64,000 bases of DNA. Origin: Mucor racemosus. Taxonomy: Eukaryota; Mucoromycota; Mucoromycetes; Mucorales; Mucoraceae. A program made the position numbers and the translations under genes. The stretch's first letter is position 1. Each line of letters starts with the position of its first letter. Location: contig JAPEHQ010000016.1 in the NCBI GenBank assembly GCA_027405735.1, positions 62,001 to 126,000 on the forward strand, in the 5' to 3' direction. This document shows, one piece after another, positions 23,260 to 34,759 of this stretch. A model generated the notes under the pieces. That model had not been told where the DNA came from, did not search any database, and saw only the letters and a program-made list of their open reading frames with translations.

Positions 23260-25050
23260 TTACGTTAAACATGGGCGAAGGCAGCATAACAAATCTGAAC
23301 TAAAGGTTTCTTCAGAAAATTTATCAGAAGCAGATGCACGAGCATTTGCAGCCATTTCTTCGTATTCTTGTTCTGTAAGTGATAGTGCTGAATTCAAACA
23401 TTCTGCAAACGTATCAACAGAATCTGCCAAAAATCCGGTTGGTTTGCCATCATATTCAGTGACAATATCTAATTTGGGTCCACCAGATTTATGAGCTACA
23501 GGAATCAATCCAGCAGCCATATATTCAACTACACCAATACCAAAATGTTCATTCCACATGGTATGAAGTCCAATTTTAGCCATACCAAGACTTGATACCA
23601 GTAGATCATAAGAAGCATTGATTTCAAAACGAACAAAATCCTATATTTTGTTTATTATTTAGGTTATTCTATATTGAATTTTCATTTACCTTAATACCAA
23701 GATCAATAGCTTCTTTACGAAGGCCATCAATCCTTTTCGCATCACTTTCATTTCTAGAGCTTCCAATCAATACAAGCTCTACAGGGTTTGTTGTTTTCCA
23801 TTGAGGATGGTTTTTGAATAACTTTGCCAACGATTTTAATTGTAATGAATGATCTTTTTCGGGTCTAAATTGAGCAACACTGATAATCATGGGTTTTCTA
23901 CCTTTCAATGGTAATGCGTTTAATCTTTCTGTATCACACGGAGGATAAACAATTTCGGATTTGGTATGCCATAATTGATCGATATGTCCCTTTGTCCATG
24001 TTGAATTTACCATAACAATAGTTGCGAATGATCCACAATATCCGTAAATATATGCAAAGATGCGATAATAACTATAAAAAAATACATAAATTTCTCGATT
24101 TTCTACAGTGGGGGGGATTGGTGATCTCGTACATTAATTTACCGGTACTCCAGATTGCACTAGAGGCAAATTTTGCATCATTGTTATGAGCTGCTCGTCT
24201 TTCATATACTCGATTTACCATATCTGAACTAATAGTGGGGTAATGTGTATATGTTGCTATCTTGGCATCAGTAAAATAATGCACAAGTGGGTATGTAAAC
24301 GCATAACCCATGGTATCTATCAGTAGATTTTAGTTTATTATCAAATCTGGCCATTTGAACTGTATCATACCGAAAAAAACATCAGGCACTAATTTACTAA
24401 TGGCTTCATAACCAATAATGAGTGAAGCAAGACTTTGAAGAATCAATGTGAACCTAGGATACCTACAATAAAAATATATCAACATTAAATATGAATATCC
24501 ATATCCATATCATTGTCCAAAATTGTTACCTAGCATCTTCTGTCAAATATCTTTTTGTCAAGTAAACAAATTGAAGTCTATTAGGATCTAATGTGATATT
24601 GAAATTGTTCTACGACATATTTAGTAACCATTTATCTGAATATAGCGCTAAAAAGTACCTTGACTTTACTGATAATCTGTTCTTTTGTAGCTTCAATATC
24701 GCCTGTATAAACTACACAAATAACATTGGAAAAGTCTCGTTGAACATCTCGTAGTGCAGTCCATAAAACTCGTTCTCCTCCTCCACCTGCGTTACTGGAA
24801 AAAAAACACATTATTAGCAATTAATCTTTCTATTCAATGGATCAAAATAAAATTACCAATAAGGATGGAAAAATCCTAAAAACTGAGGTTGATCAATATT
24901 AGCTGCAGTAGGTCCAAGTTCTTGCAATAACTGTAATCTATTTTCTTCGGTTGTGTTCTTTATATAAAACTTGAGCACTGAAAAGCTCACCCATGCAACA
25001 ACAAGTAGAGCCGTTATCCAAAATGACAATGACATGAATAAATCAATCAT
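23260..25050 (-). CDS. ALG11: GDP-Man:Man3GlcNAc2-PP-dolichol alpha-1,2-mannosyltransferase
   Basis: Adds the fourth and fifth mannoses to the lipid-linked N-glycan precursor on the cytosolic face of the ER. Seven exons: 25050-24857, 24794-24659, 24609-24530, 24462-24371, 24316-24133, 24071-23690 and 23640-23260, giving 482 codons, normal for the family. An N-terminal membrane anchor (residues about 8-30) is followed by [15 protein letters not shown] (62-76), a hallmark of ALG11, then MGYAFTYP and the GT4 nucleotide-sugar region [30 protein letters not shown] and [11 protein letters not shown]. In exon 5 the donor at 24132 (ATGTACG) restores [13 protein letters not shown]; an earlier GTAAAT would break the frame. 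ALG11 has no operon-like partner here. Confidence 0.95.
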
Positions 25051-26372
25051 CTAGAGAAAAAAAAAACAAATGAAAACAGGATAAATAAAAAGAAGGCGTG
25101 TTTTACATCAACAAGCATATAATGCTAAAAACTTTGTATACAACTCAGCCAGTCAAAATCTGCCAAATTTGTCTATTTCGCATTTTAATTAATTTGCTAC
25201 TTGGAGTTTTGTAATACGAACGGAAAAGATATACGCCGAGTTATGTCAAATGTAGAAAAACGCTGTGATTTACTGGATATCTAGAATCGAATTTCTCTCA
25301 CAAACTTTTGTTATTTTGGGATATAAATTTAGTTTTGAGGTTTTCTGTGGTGTAATTGACATAGTTATGTTTGTTTTCGAGTAGAAAGCATTGTAAAAAG
25401 CTCAAAAACGATTGATAAATGTGCTTTTTTCTCGGAATTTTCAGATACATCATGCTTGAAATATTCAAAATCCGACCCAAATTTCAATCCTTATGGGTTG
25501 GTCGTCCAAAACATGAAATTTTGAATAATCAGCGATTTCTCCATGAGAAGTTGTTGGATTTATGCATATAATAGCTCAAAATGTAGCCTTAATATTACAG
25601 CATTATACTAAATAGTTTTTAAATAACTTGTTTAGTAAAAAAATTGATTTTTTGTCAAAAAACCGATTTTTAGTTCTTTGGACCTGGTGAACAAATTTAA
25701 TATAATTTATTTTTTAAAAGTTGCACTATTGTATGCATGATAAAATTCTACATCGATTACAATTATTACGTAAATGCAACTTACTTATTAATTTAGGGAG
25801 TAAATTGCACAAATACAAAATTTTGAAAAAAAAAATGTCATTTGGGACGATTTTGAAAACTTTTGCATTTTGTGCTTTAAACTCCGTTTTCGATGTTTCT
25901 CATTCTTACATCCTGTTCTGTAACATCTAGAAAACGCTATAGCTATCTGTTGATTGCAAAACGAAAAATATGGTCGCAATATTTATATGATAAAATACAC
26001 GAAAATGATGCTTTTATAATTTTAACAATTTTTGAGAAACTAAAAAAAAACTCTTGAAAAAGAATTCGAACTCAAAAATGAACATTTTTTCAATGTAGTG
26101 TGCTCAATTATTGCCTCTTTTGCGATCTATACATAAAGTTAATGTTCTACTTATTGTTTGTATATGCATAGTATTCTGTATTGACATTGCTCATAGACCG
26201 AGCTATTGGGTAAATAGAAGCACAACGCATCTTGATGCATGAAAAAGGAGTGGCAAAAGGAATAGAATCTCGTCGTCACATCAATAAGCCACTTGCGTTA
26301 ATGAAAAAGCCTAGAAAAAAAATCCTTTGCTTACTCTTTGACATACTCCCTATCATAACTTAATCCAACAAA
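25051..26372. other. 1.3 kb AT-rich intergenic region
   Basis: No gene found. The stretch 25200-26110 is AT-rich with homopolymer runs and CG-containing words (CGATTTTTAG, GACGATTTTG) in the style of the 1.1 kb dispersed repeat, but I could not align it with any other part of the window. It may be a relic of a different repeat. The last 150 bp should hold the promoter of the next gene. Confidence 0.4.
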
Positions 26373-27199
26373 ATGGCCAAGATTGTATTTGAAGAAGACG
26401 CCGAGATTGTTATTCCCGAGTCAACCAAAAAACAACAAGATGATGACATTTTTGATCAATCTTCATCTGATGATGAAGCACCTGAGGCTATCAGTACTTC
26501 TAAAGCCAAAGAAAATTTAATAACAAAAGCCCAATCCGAGAAGGAAGCTTCTGAAAAGTAAGTAAATTACTTGCATTTCCCATTGACTAGATAAAGTTTT
26601 TAATATGTGATTTGATTAGACTTGCTGCAGCTGAAAAAGAAAAACGTAGACAAAGAGAACAATTCTTAAAAGATCAAAAAGAAGGCAGTAAAAGACAATT
26701 GAAAGAATTGGAAAGAAAGGCAAAAAAGGAGAAATTAGAAAAACAGTACAAGGAAAAGATGGAAAAGAGAAAACAAAAAGAACAGCAAAAGTTAGAGAAT
26801 GGCGATGAAGATGAGGAGGAAGCAGAAGATGATAATGAAGAAGAAGGAGCTGGATTATTACCAACTGATTTGTTACAACAAGCTTTATTGGAAGAACAAG
26901 AAGAAGAAAGCAATAAAAGAAAGCATGTGACAACAGAGGAATTTGAGAGAATGATTGCCGAACAAGAAGCAGAGGAAAAAGAAAGAGCAAAGAAGAGAAA
27001 GACCACAAAGGATGGAAGAAATGTTGGAGAATATACCGTTAAAGTGTTGAATAATCGCCCTAAATTACAAAAACCCAACAAGAGTATTTTAAATATGAGA
27101 AAATTACATATGAATAGACATTCTGTACCCAGAAAAGAAGCAGTTGTGAATATTAGTAGTGGTAGAGATGGTGCTGCATTAGTTTTTCGTCGTAAATAA
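26373..27199 (+). CDS. Utp16/Bud21-like U3 snoRNA-associated protein
   Basis: Two exons, 26373-26557 and 26620-27199, 254 codons. The N-terminus is acidic with a DDDIFDQSSSDDE run; a long charged Lys/Glu helix follows (about 65-190). The basic C-terminus has GEYTVKVLNNRPKLQKP and later NMRKLHMNRHSVPRKEAV, like the conserved tail of the U3 snoRNA-associated family (Utp16 in yeast, NOL7 in animals). The likely role is small-subunit rRNA processing in the nucleolus. Low complexity makes the family call uncertain. Its stop is only 75 bp from the next start codon on the same strand. Confidence 0.6.
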
Positions 27200-27274
27200 A
27201 TCATGTATATAACCGCATATTGATGCTTTTTCCTTTTTCCTTTTTTTTTCTTTCTCTATTACTTCTTTTTAAAT

Positions 27275-28359
27275 ATGGGTCTTTTTTCAGGGAATACTAA
27301 ATCCTCAATCACAGTATATGTTGGTAAAGTTTATTAGTCTAATTAATGTTTGACATTTGATGCTAACCCAGAAATTAGATAATTTATCCAATTATGATCA
27401 AATAGAGTGGTACCAATTTCAACAATTAATTGAATCCATTTCAATGCAATCAAGTGGAGCTAGGGAAGCCATTGAAGCTGTTCGAAAGAAACTAAAGCAT
27501 GGTGCATCTGGACAAAAACTACAAGCATTGGAGGTAAAATAGTATCAAGTATATAAATATATATATATAAAAAGCACAATATTAAATTTGATTTCCAGAT
27601 TCTGCAACTGCTAATGGAAAATTCTAATCAACGTTTCCATAGTAACTAAACTTGTACCTCAAACCGAGCTATTTTTAACGTATATTTATAGGAGAGTTGA
27701 TACATCATGACAAAATGAAGGAAAGGTTTGATATTATTATAGAATCCACAACTGAAGATATCAGAGTCAGGAAATTGTTGGTTACACTATTAGGTATTTG
27801 GGCAACTCGATTTAAAGATGAAAGAGGTATGCGAGTATTGCAAGAATTACATGACAAGGGGAAACTTTATTTCGAGCCAAGAAAACCTATACCTTTTGTT
27901 GGATTGTTAAAAAAGAGCTTTAGTAGTTACAAGGTCGATACTGCAACTAAAACAATTACATTGCCTACTAGTAAAAGCTCATTAGCTATTCTATCATCTG
28001 CACCAACAACAAATGATACATCATTTAATTTTGAAAAATCAAAGCCTAAAATAATTCAAGAAATTGCCATGGCAACACAATCAGCCAATAAGTTAATAAA
28101 CGCACTTCAACATGTAACCTCGGATGATTGGGAATTCGACAGCGTAATACAGGAAAGTTATTTACGCTGCGAACAAGATAAAAAAAAGATTATTCGTTAT
28201 GTTCGTCTTGTTGAAGATGAAGAATGGATTGGTACATTACTTGCAGCAAATGAAGTGCTTTTAAAGGCAATTGATATGCATGATACTATGCTAACAAGTT
28301 ATCATGAAGATGATGGTGATGAAGGAGACCTAGATGATCCTTTTGCTGATCCACGATAA
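27275..28359 (+). CDS. Lsb5-like VHS/GAT domain protein
   Basis: Four exons: 27275-27313, 27372-27533, 27599-27641 and 27692-28359, 303 codons. The donor at 27314 (ACA then GTATAT) keeps the frame; the GTAAAG 11 bp later does not. The N-terminal half is a VHS domain: REAIEAVRKKLKHG, LQALEILQLLMENSNQRFH, and RVRKLLVTLLGIWATRF. The second half has a GAT-like helical region (IAMATQSANKLINAL and RYVRLVEDEEWIGTLLAAN). The tail is acidic (DDGDEGDLDDPFADPR), with DPF available for endocytic adaptor binding. By homology with yeast Lsb5 it links ubiquitinated cargo and actin assembly at endocytic sites. Confidence 0.75.
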
Positions 28360-28503
28360 GATTTGTTGAAACAAACATTTAAAGGACCGTGTTACAATAT
28401 AAATAACTGAAAATAAAATGAATTCCATTTTATCCAAACTTTATATCTTGGCTTTTTCTTTTTTTTTTTTTTTTTTTTTTTTCCTCATTTCTAAAATCGA
28501 ATA

Positions 28504-29963
28504 ATGTCAACAACTTTACCACCATTGAAAATCGTCTATGCTACTTCTTGGTTTGGTAGTAGAAAATTTGGTAATTTCATAAAATAAATATGTTGCAATT
28601 GATATTTAACCACCCCTGATTTACAACAAATTTAGTTGAGGACCAAAAAATCACTGCAAAAGATTGCCCAATACCAGATGAATTTAACATTGATACGGAA
28701 GACAATCATTGGTGTACACTTACGAGTGCAACAGATGATATGAAAAATGCTGCTGCCTTAATGTTCCATGCACCAGATACAATGCTATCTAAATTACCAG
28801 ATCGTAAGTTTAAGATGCCCAATGCTTTTTTACTAGACCAAAATTTCTGTTTTTTAATTTAAAAAAAAATCAAAGGTGTTAGTAATCAACCATGGATATT
28901 GGAATCATTAGAAACACCATTTTCAAGTTCATTTAGAGCGGATAAAGATATCATGAGCAACTTTGATTATTTGGCTTCGTATAATTTCAAATCAACATTT
29001 TTTTTTTCTTATTTTTCACCGTCAATCATGGATGTTGTAAATAGACCGTTGCCAAAAGACTTTATAAAGACAAAAACTAAATCAGCACCTATTTTATGGA
29101 TTGCAAAGAATTGTAGAGCAACAAATGGACGAGAGAAATATATAGAACAGTTGATGGAATACGTGGATGTACATAGTTATGGCGATTGTTTGAATAATAT
29201 GCCATTTCCACCTGACAAATCTCGTTCAGATCTTATTGCAGAATACAAGTTTTATTTGTCGATTGAAAACTCCAACTGTGATGATTATGCCACTGAAAAG
29301 TTATATGATACATTATCTTTATCAGCGGTCCCTATCGTAGATGGACCACCAACTTATGATGACTATATACCTACAAAGAGATCCGTCATTCATATGGATG
29401 CATATCCTGATCCAAAGGATTTGGCAGATTACATCAATTATTTACATAGTAATGATACAGCATACTTGGAATATTTATCTTTTAGACAACAGGCTATTGA
29501 TATTGCGCCAAAAGATAGACTAGAGCCTAAATTTATTAGTCATTGGAATGACACAATAGCATTCAATCAAAAATCCAGCTATTGCTCTGTTTGTCGTGGG
29601 GCGTTACCTTGGTGGGCATATAAAAGTAACCCAGCTCAAATTAATGAATATCATGATCCGGATGAAGCCGACATCTTCTTGGCAGATGCATCTTGCTCTG
29701 CCCCAGGTAAATGGAATTACATAGCTAATGGGCCGCCTTACCAACCGAACTGGACACCCAGACCTACAGATGAATTCACTAGGCCTAATTTTACATTACA
29801 ACAACCACAACCTACTACAGGTGATAGTTTGACAATTGTTGACCAGAGTCAAAAATACGATGATGAAAATACTGCATTTAGAATTCTTGTGGCCAATTTA
29901 TCGTTTATTGCATTGTTTTTATTATTTATTGCATTTTTATTTAGAGAATCTAAAAAGCACTGA
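28504..29963 (+). CDS. Alpha-1,3-fucosyltransferase family (GT10), C-terminally anchored
   Basis: Three exons: 28504-28570, 28636-28803 and 28876-29963, 440 codons. GT10 signatures are present: APILWIAKNCRATNGREKYI, then VDVHSYGDC, then EYKFYLSIENSNCDDYATEK, and SAVPIVDGPPTYDDYIP, which bind GDP-fucose. There is no N-terminal membrane segment (the start is MSTTLPPLKIVYATSW). Instead a hydrophobic segment near the end, FIALFLLFIAFLF, is followed by RESKKH. The usual Golgi enzyme of this family is a type II protein with an N-terminal anchor. Fucose is a known component of Mucorales wall polymers, so a role in wall glycans is plausible. The gene converges on CDC45 with 25 bp between the stops. 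Confidence 0.88.
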
Positions 29964-29988
29964 AATGGGAATATTTTACATTGTTTTC

Positions 29989-32067
29989 TTATCTTGTTTT
30001 ATAGTGTAATGATTCAATAAAATGTTCAATATCATTATTATGTACTTGGATGACTGTTTGATCGAAACTATCAAAAGATATTCTTGCTTTTGTATTTTCA
30101 ACGGCTTCTTCAAATGCCAAGCCAAATGTGCTACAATCATTAAAAATGAGACTGAATTCTTGTATATTTATATAATTAATAAAACTTACTTTTTACGAAC
30201 ATCACCAAATGTGGGCGCACCTGATAATGCTATAACTAAACATGTATTATATTCTTCATCAAAAGAAGATATGACAATAGGTAAATTCTTCTTTCCGTGT
30301 TCCTGGATTGAGTTTGAAGTAATTAGTATAATTCACCTCCGTCCCCGTCAATAATTCAATCTCATATTTAATTTATGAGATACTCACTCTATACGCATCT
30401 GTCAAAAACAATCCAAGTTTTGTCAATGAAGAAGGATGTTGAAACATGGCCAATTCAGCTGTATTTCGTATATTGATGAATCGAAAATTCTTCAATAACT
30501 TCACCATTCTCTTGTCTATAACTGAGGTACCTTGTCTTACAATAGCTTTTTGAGTTTCCATACATAATTTCAAACCATGTAAAATAATATCAGGAGACGA
30601 ATCTTTTAAAGCATCGTAAGCAGTAAAGAAATTTCTCATCCACCAATCTTTTCTACCACATCTTAACTCTGCTGAATCTGTAGTTTGATGTGTTGGCTTC
30701 CAATCGTCCTCATTACCGTGTCTATGCTTAATATCAGCGCCTAATCTCGTAGCAGCAGCAGGACTAGTTTCTAAAATAGTTGACAATGCATAAACAACAT
30801 CACTTGCTGATAAACAACATTCCCATCCATAACTTCTTGTAAAGCTGGGGAAACAAATATCTGTTAAGCCATATAATGGAGCAACAACTTCAATTTTGTT
30901 TCTAAGCATCTGCTTTAAATCCATGTCCATGTGGGTATATACTTGTTGACATTGTTGTAAAGAGAAGCCCATTTTTGCAAACATATTATTTAATCTCTTT
31001 TTTCCTGCATCTTTCCAAACCGCTAATTTACTTGATACATAACCAGAGTGATACATGCTATCATATAAACTCCAATGTCTAAACATCATAAATCTATATT
31101 CATCTTCTGATTTGATGACAGTGTTGTTTATGTTTTGTGGTTGGCCGTCTTCGCTTCTATCTACATTCAACCTTGCTCTATCATCTCGAAATACTTCTAA
31201 TTGATCAGCATATTTCATTGTATCAATTCTTTCGAAAATATATTGCGATGTTACTCCAACAATTGCAAGCCATAATAATTCATTGTTGGTTTTTCCAAGC
31301 TGCTGTGCTAATTCATACACTAATCCAGATACTGAATTTGCGAAAAATGCGCCTTGATTGTAATAGTCTATAATTGTACGGTTAGCGAGACGTCGCGCAC
31401 TTCTTTCTGCTGGTGTTAATGTTTCATTTAGTCTTCTTCTTTGTTTGCTTCGAGGATTAATTGGTCTTCCGTCTTCATCCTCTTCTTCTTCTTCTTCATC
31501 ATCAAAATTTTCTTCATCAGAATTTTCTTCATCTTCTGCTGCCATGGCTTTTTCACATGCACTGATGGCTGTCATCATTCGATTTGAATCGCTTTCATCG
31601 TCAAATACACAAATATGGTTGTTTTCATCAAGTAAATTATCGAGTAATAAGGGTCTATGACTATCAATAATATATACTTTTGTATCTACATGTGTTGTGA
31701 ACAAGTTTCCAATCATAATGCCTCCTCCACAATTGATCATGACAATAGAACGTAAATTTTCATCCTTGGAAACAAGTTTTTCATTTGCTTCTTCTAAATC
31801 TTTATGGCCTGAAACAGGTACAATTTTATGAGGTATAATATCACTCCTTAATAACGCCTAATATGATAGTTGATGAGGTTTGCTATGGTTACTAAAATGT
31901 GTACGAAACCCCGGGTAGCAACAAGTTTTTTTTACCTGGAAAATATGAACAGCACAAATTGAATCTACATCAGAAGCTACAAATATGATACAATTGCCTC
32001 CCAAAGAAGAGTCTTGTTTGATATATTCATATGCTTCGTGATAGAGACTATTTGTAATTCTAACCAT
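29989..32067 (-). CDS. CDC45: CDC45 replication initiation factor
   Basis: Component of the CMG (Cdc45-MCM-GINS) replicative helicase. Four exons: 32067-31936, 31857-30388, 30302-30190 and 30130-29989, giving 618 codons, normal for the family. The N-terminus has the DHH-phosphoesterase-like CIIFVASDVDSICAVHIFQ and MINCGGGI, the inactive RecJ-like fold. An acidic insert (DEENFDDEEEEEEDED) and basic RSKQRRRLNETLTP follow, then WLAIVGVTSQY, YGLTDICFPSFTRSYGW and LKNFRFINIRNTAELAMFQHP. The last two exons give SGAPTFGDVRKK and FGLAFEEAVENT. Its 3' end overlaps the transcription space of the fucosyltransferase gene. Confidence 0.96.
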
Positions 32068-32173
32068 AAATTAAGAAATCAAATTATTTTAGAACACGGT
32101 TAATCGCGTACAGATAAAAAGGAGGAGACGAATGTACAGAATTTTTTATTTAAAGCGATCCATTCGCGATGGA

Positions 32174-34385
32174 TCATTGATTCTTTGACAGTCCCATAGA
32201 GTAAAGGTCTTCTCCTCCTAATGCCTTATTCATGGTCTCTAAACCTCGTCTAAACTCTTGCATTACAATCTTGTTTGTGTCTAGACCATAAGCATCAAAA
32301 ACTTGTCTCCACCAACGATACCAATCACTAATTTGATCATAATTAATATTGTACATGTCCAACTTTAACCATTGGACCAAAACAGAATGCCATTTGTTAA
32401 AGAACTCATTTTTGAGTAACAATCCCAATACTGTATCTGATAATAGATTCTTCCATGCTAAACACCAAATCAATGCATCCAAGTTTTGATTTCTGGGATC
32501 CACTTGGAATTCTTCTCGAAGAACAAGTGTTAATTTTGGCAAGATGGATTTAGTAGTAAAGTGTTCTAATTGATCTATTGTCCACACATCTTTCCAGGGT
32601 GATATAATATGTAATGCAGATTCATCGGAAGGATGCCATTGACGTAAAACAACTGATAATTTATGTCGAATATGCGTGAATAATTCTGCTAATCGCCATG
32701 CTCTGAGAGTAGGGAACCAAGGATGTATCCATGTATGAATCATGATGGGATCTGTGCGAGGATTCCAATCGGAAACAGCACGACTGATTTTGGGTAATAT
32801 GAGTTGATGAATGATGTTTTCATGTATAAATCTTGGTAAAACTGGTTCCCATTCTTCCATTAATTGTATAAGCGGATCAGGATCATGGATATCCCACTGA
32901 TTACTAGATAGATTATGCATTAATATTCTAATACAAATAGATGATAATATCAACTTACTTTATAGCGCTTCGCACTTTATTTAACCAAATTGTGTTCATC
33001 ATTGTTTCAAATGGTGTACAGACTAAATCTTTTTGTGTTCTGTTTCGAGTCCAACCTCTTTCTGCATCGCTATCGTCATTTTTCGTCAATAATTGCTTCC
33101 ATTTCTTAACATCTGCTACTCCCCAAGCTGGCTCTTCCAATACATCCCAATTCATTGATTTATATTTCATGATAGGGGCCCAAACAGATATCACCAGTGC
33201 ATCAATATTCATTGATTTAATATCGTTTGTATAATCTCTTTCTAATATTTCAAACTGTTCTCCAAATAAAGCTGTAATATTTCCTGTGTTGAAAGCACCA
33301 GTTGCGAGAGCATCTTTACTGATTTGTTCCAATTGACTTGAAATGATCTTTAGCTGTTCTAATTTTCGTAATTGTTCTTGATCTTTATCTAATGTTTCTT
33401 TAATAGCACCTAATTCGCCTTGCAAAGACTTCATTCTAAACGCATTTGATTGTTTTTCCCTTGATAGATTCTCTAAATCAGCTCGAGATAAATCCACCAT
33501 TAAGCGTAAATTATGTCGTAATTCAGGTAATCGAGTTGTAACTTCCATCAATGTAGGGGAATCTGTACGTTTGATATCTGCTAAATTGATCTCACGAACA
33601 CCAGGTCCTGTCATATCAATAATCTTTTGTTGCGATAATGGTATTTGTTGTTGCTCAGTTTCTGCAAGAATTTCTGCCGCTGTTTTGTAAACAGTTTTTG
33701 GTTTTCTTTTTCGATGGATTTGTTCCTTGTTAGTTGCTGAAGGCGATGTTTCTGATTTCCAAGCATTGCGTCTTCTTCCTTTAGGTTCTTGATCTTCCTC
33801 ATCTTCACTTGAAGCTTCGCCTCTGCGTGCCTTGGCTTCCATCTTGGCTTGTGTTGTACGTTCATCAAATCCTCTAAAACTCAAACCCATACGAGCAGGA
33901 CGCAGTTTTGTTTCTACAGGATTTACAATACCTTCACCACCAGCACCTAAACCCTTGCCCACATTCCAGCCCATCTTTTCCAACATCTTTTGACCAAATC
34001 CCTTTGAATGTTTGTTGAATTGTGCAAATCCTGGGCCTGGAGGAGGTGTATTCATAGTTGCTCTTGCTTGTACTTTTTCCTTGACAGGATCTTTCTTTAC
34101 TGGTGATGCTTCTGGTGTTTCCGATGCTTGTTTGGCAGGTAAAAAGGATGGACCAAGTCCTAAACCTCCTCTGCCTCCTAAACCTCCACGTATTTCATCT
34201 TCTTCTTCGTCGCCATCATCATCGCTATCGCCAAATCGAGCTTGTCGACGTCTATTTCGTTGCCCAGAGAAACCAGCTACCTCTGCATCTAGATCGTCCT
34301 CGGTGATATCAAAATTGATTCTACCAGTTTCTTCATCATCAGAAGAATCTTGACCATCGTCCATGTAATCCTTGCGTCTTCCCAT
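32174..34385 (-). CDS. TFIP11/Ntr1-like G-patch spliceosome disassembly factor
   Basis: Partner of the DEAH helicase Prp43 (DHX15) in releasing the intron lariat in the nucleus. Two exons, 34385-32959 and 32903-32174, 718 codons. The start at 34385 (MGRRKDYMDD) is preferred over an in-frame ATG nine codons earlier. After an acidic N-terminal region comes a G-patch (residues about 125-170): HSKGFGQKMLEKMGWNVGKG and GIVNPVETKLRPARMGL. The C-terminal GCFC-like domain has ENIIHQLILPKISRAVSDW, HTWIHPWFP, LRQWHPSDESA and SPWKDVWT. The acceptor at 32904 gives a 55 nt intron and the conserved RSAINNQWD join; a nearer acceptor would give a 31 nt intron. The stop is 106 bp from the CDC45 start. Confidence 0.93.
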
Positions 34386-34759
34386 GTTGTAATTTATGCT
34401 GATAATGTTCAAGAGAGAAGTGTTTTTTTTTTCTCTCTTTTAGAATGGCTTCGTTAATGTAGGATGCTGGAACATCTCGTGACTGCCGCAGACATTGCTT
34501 TGACGATGCTTCTATGATAGTTCATCGATAATTCATATACCAAAGTCTCTAAAATCAGAAAAAATTACATTTACTAAGGAATTGTATCAAGTAAAAATGA
34601 TGAAATCAAGTCGACGGCGCTTGGATATGCTCAATTGGTGCAAAACCATGTCCAATGTATCATCTTTTCAACAAAACATGCGTAACACATCGGTCCATGA
34701 ATTCATATTCCATCAAATCAACCCTGTTGTGAAATGCTCTTTCTTCAAATTACTATAAC
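34386..34759. promoter_or_regulatory. Divergent promoter region, TFIP11 / PAAF1
   Basis: A 374 bp spacer between two divergent start codons, with a T/CT tract near 34424-34440 on the TFIP11 side. No TATA box stands out. Both genes are housekeeping, consistent with a shared TATA-less promoter. Confidence 0.4.

Noticed and set aside
32928..32958. 31 nt intron in TFIP11
   Set aside because: An acceptor 24 nt further gives a normal 55 nt intron, keeps the frame and restores the conserved join.
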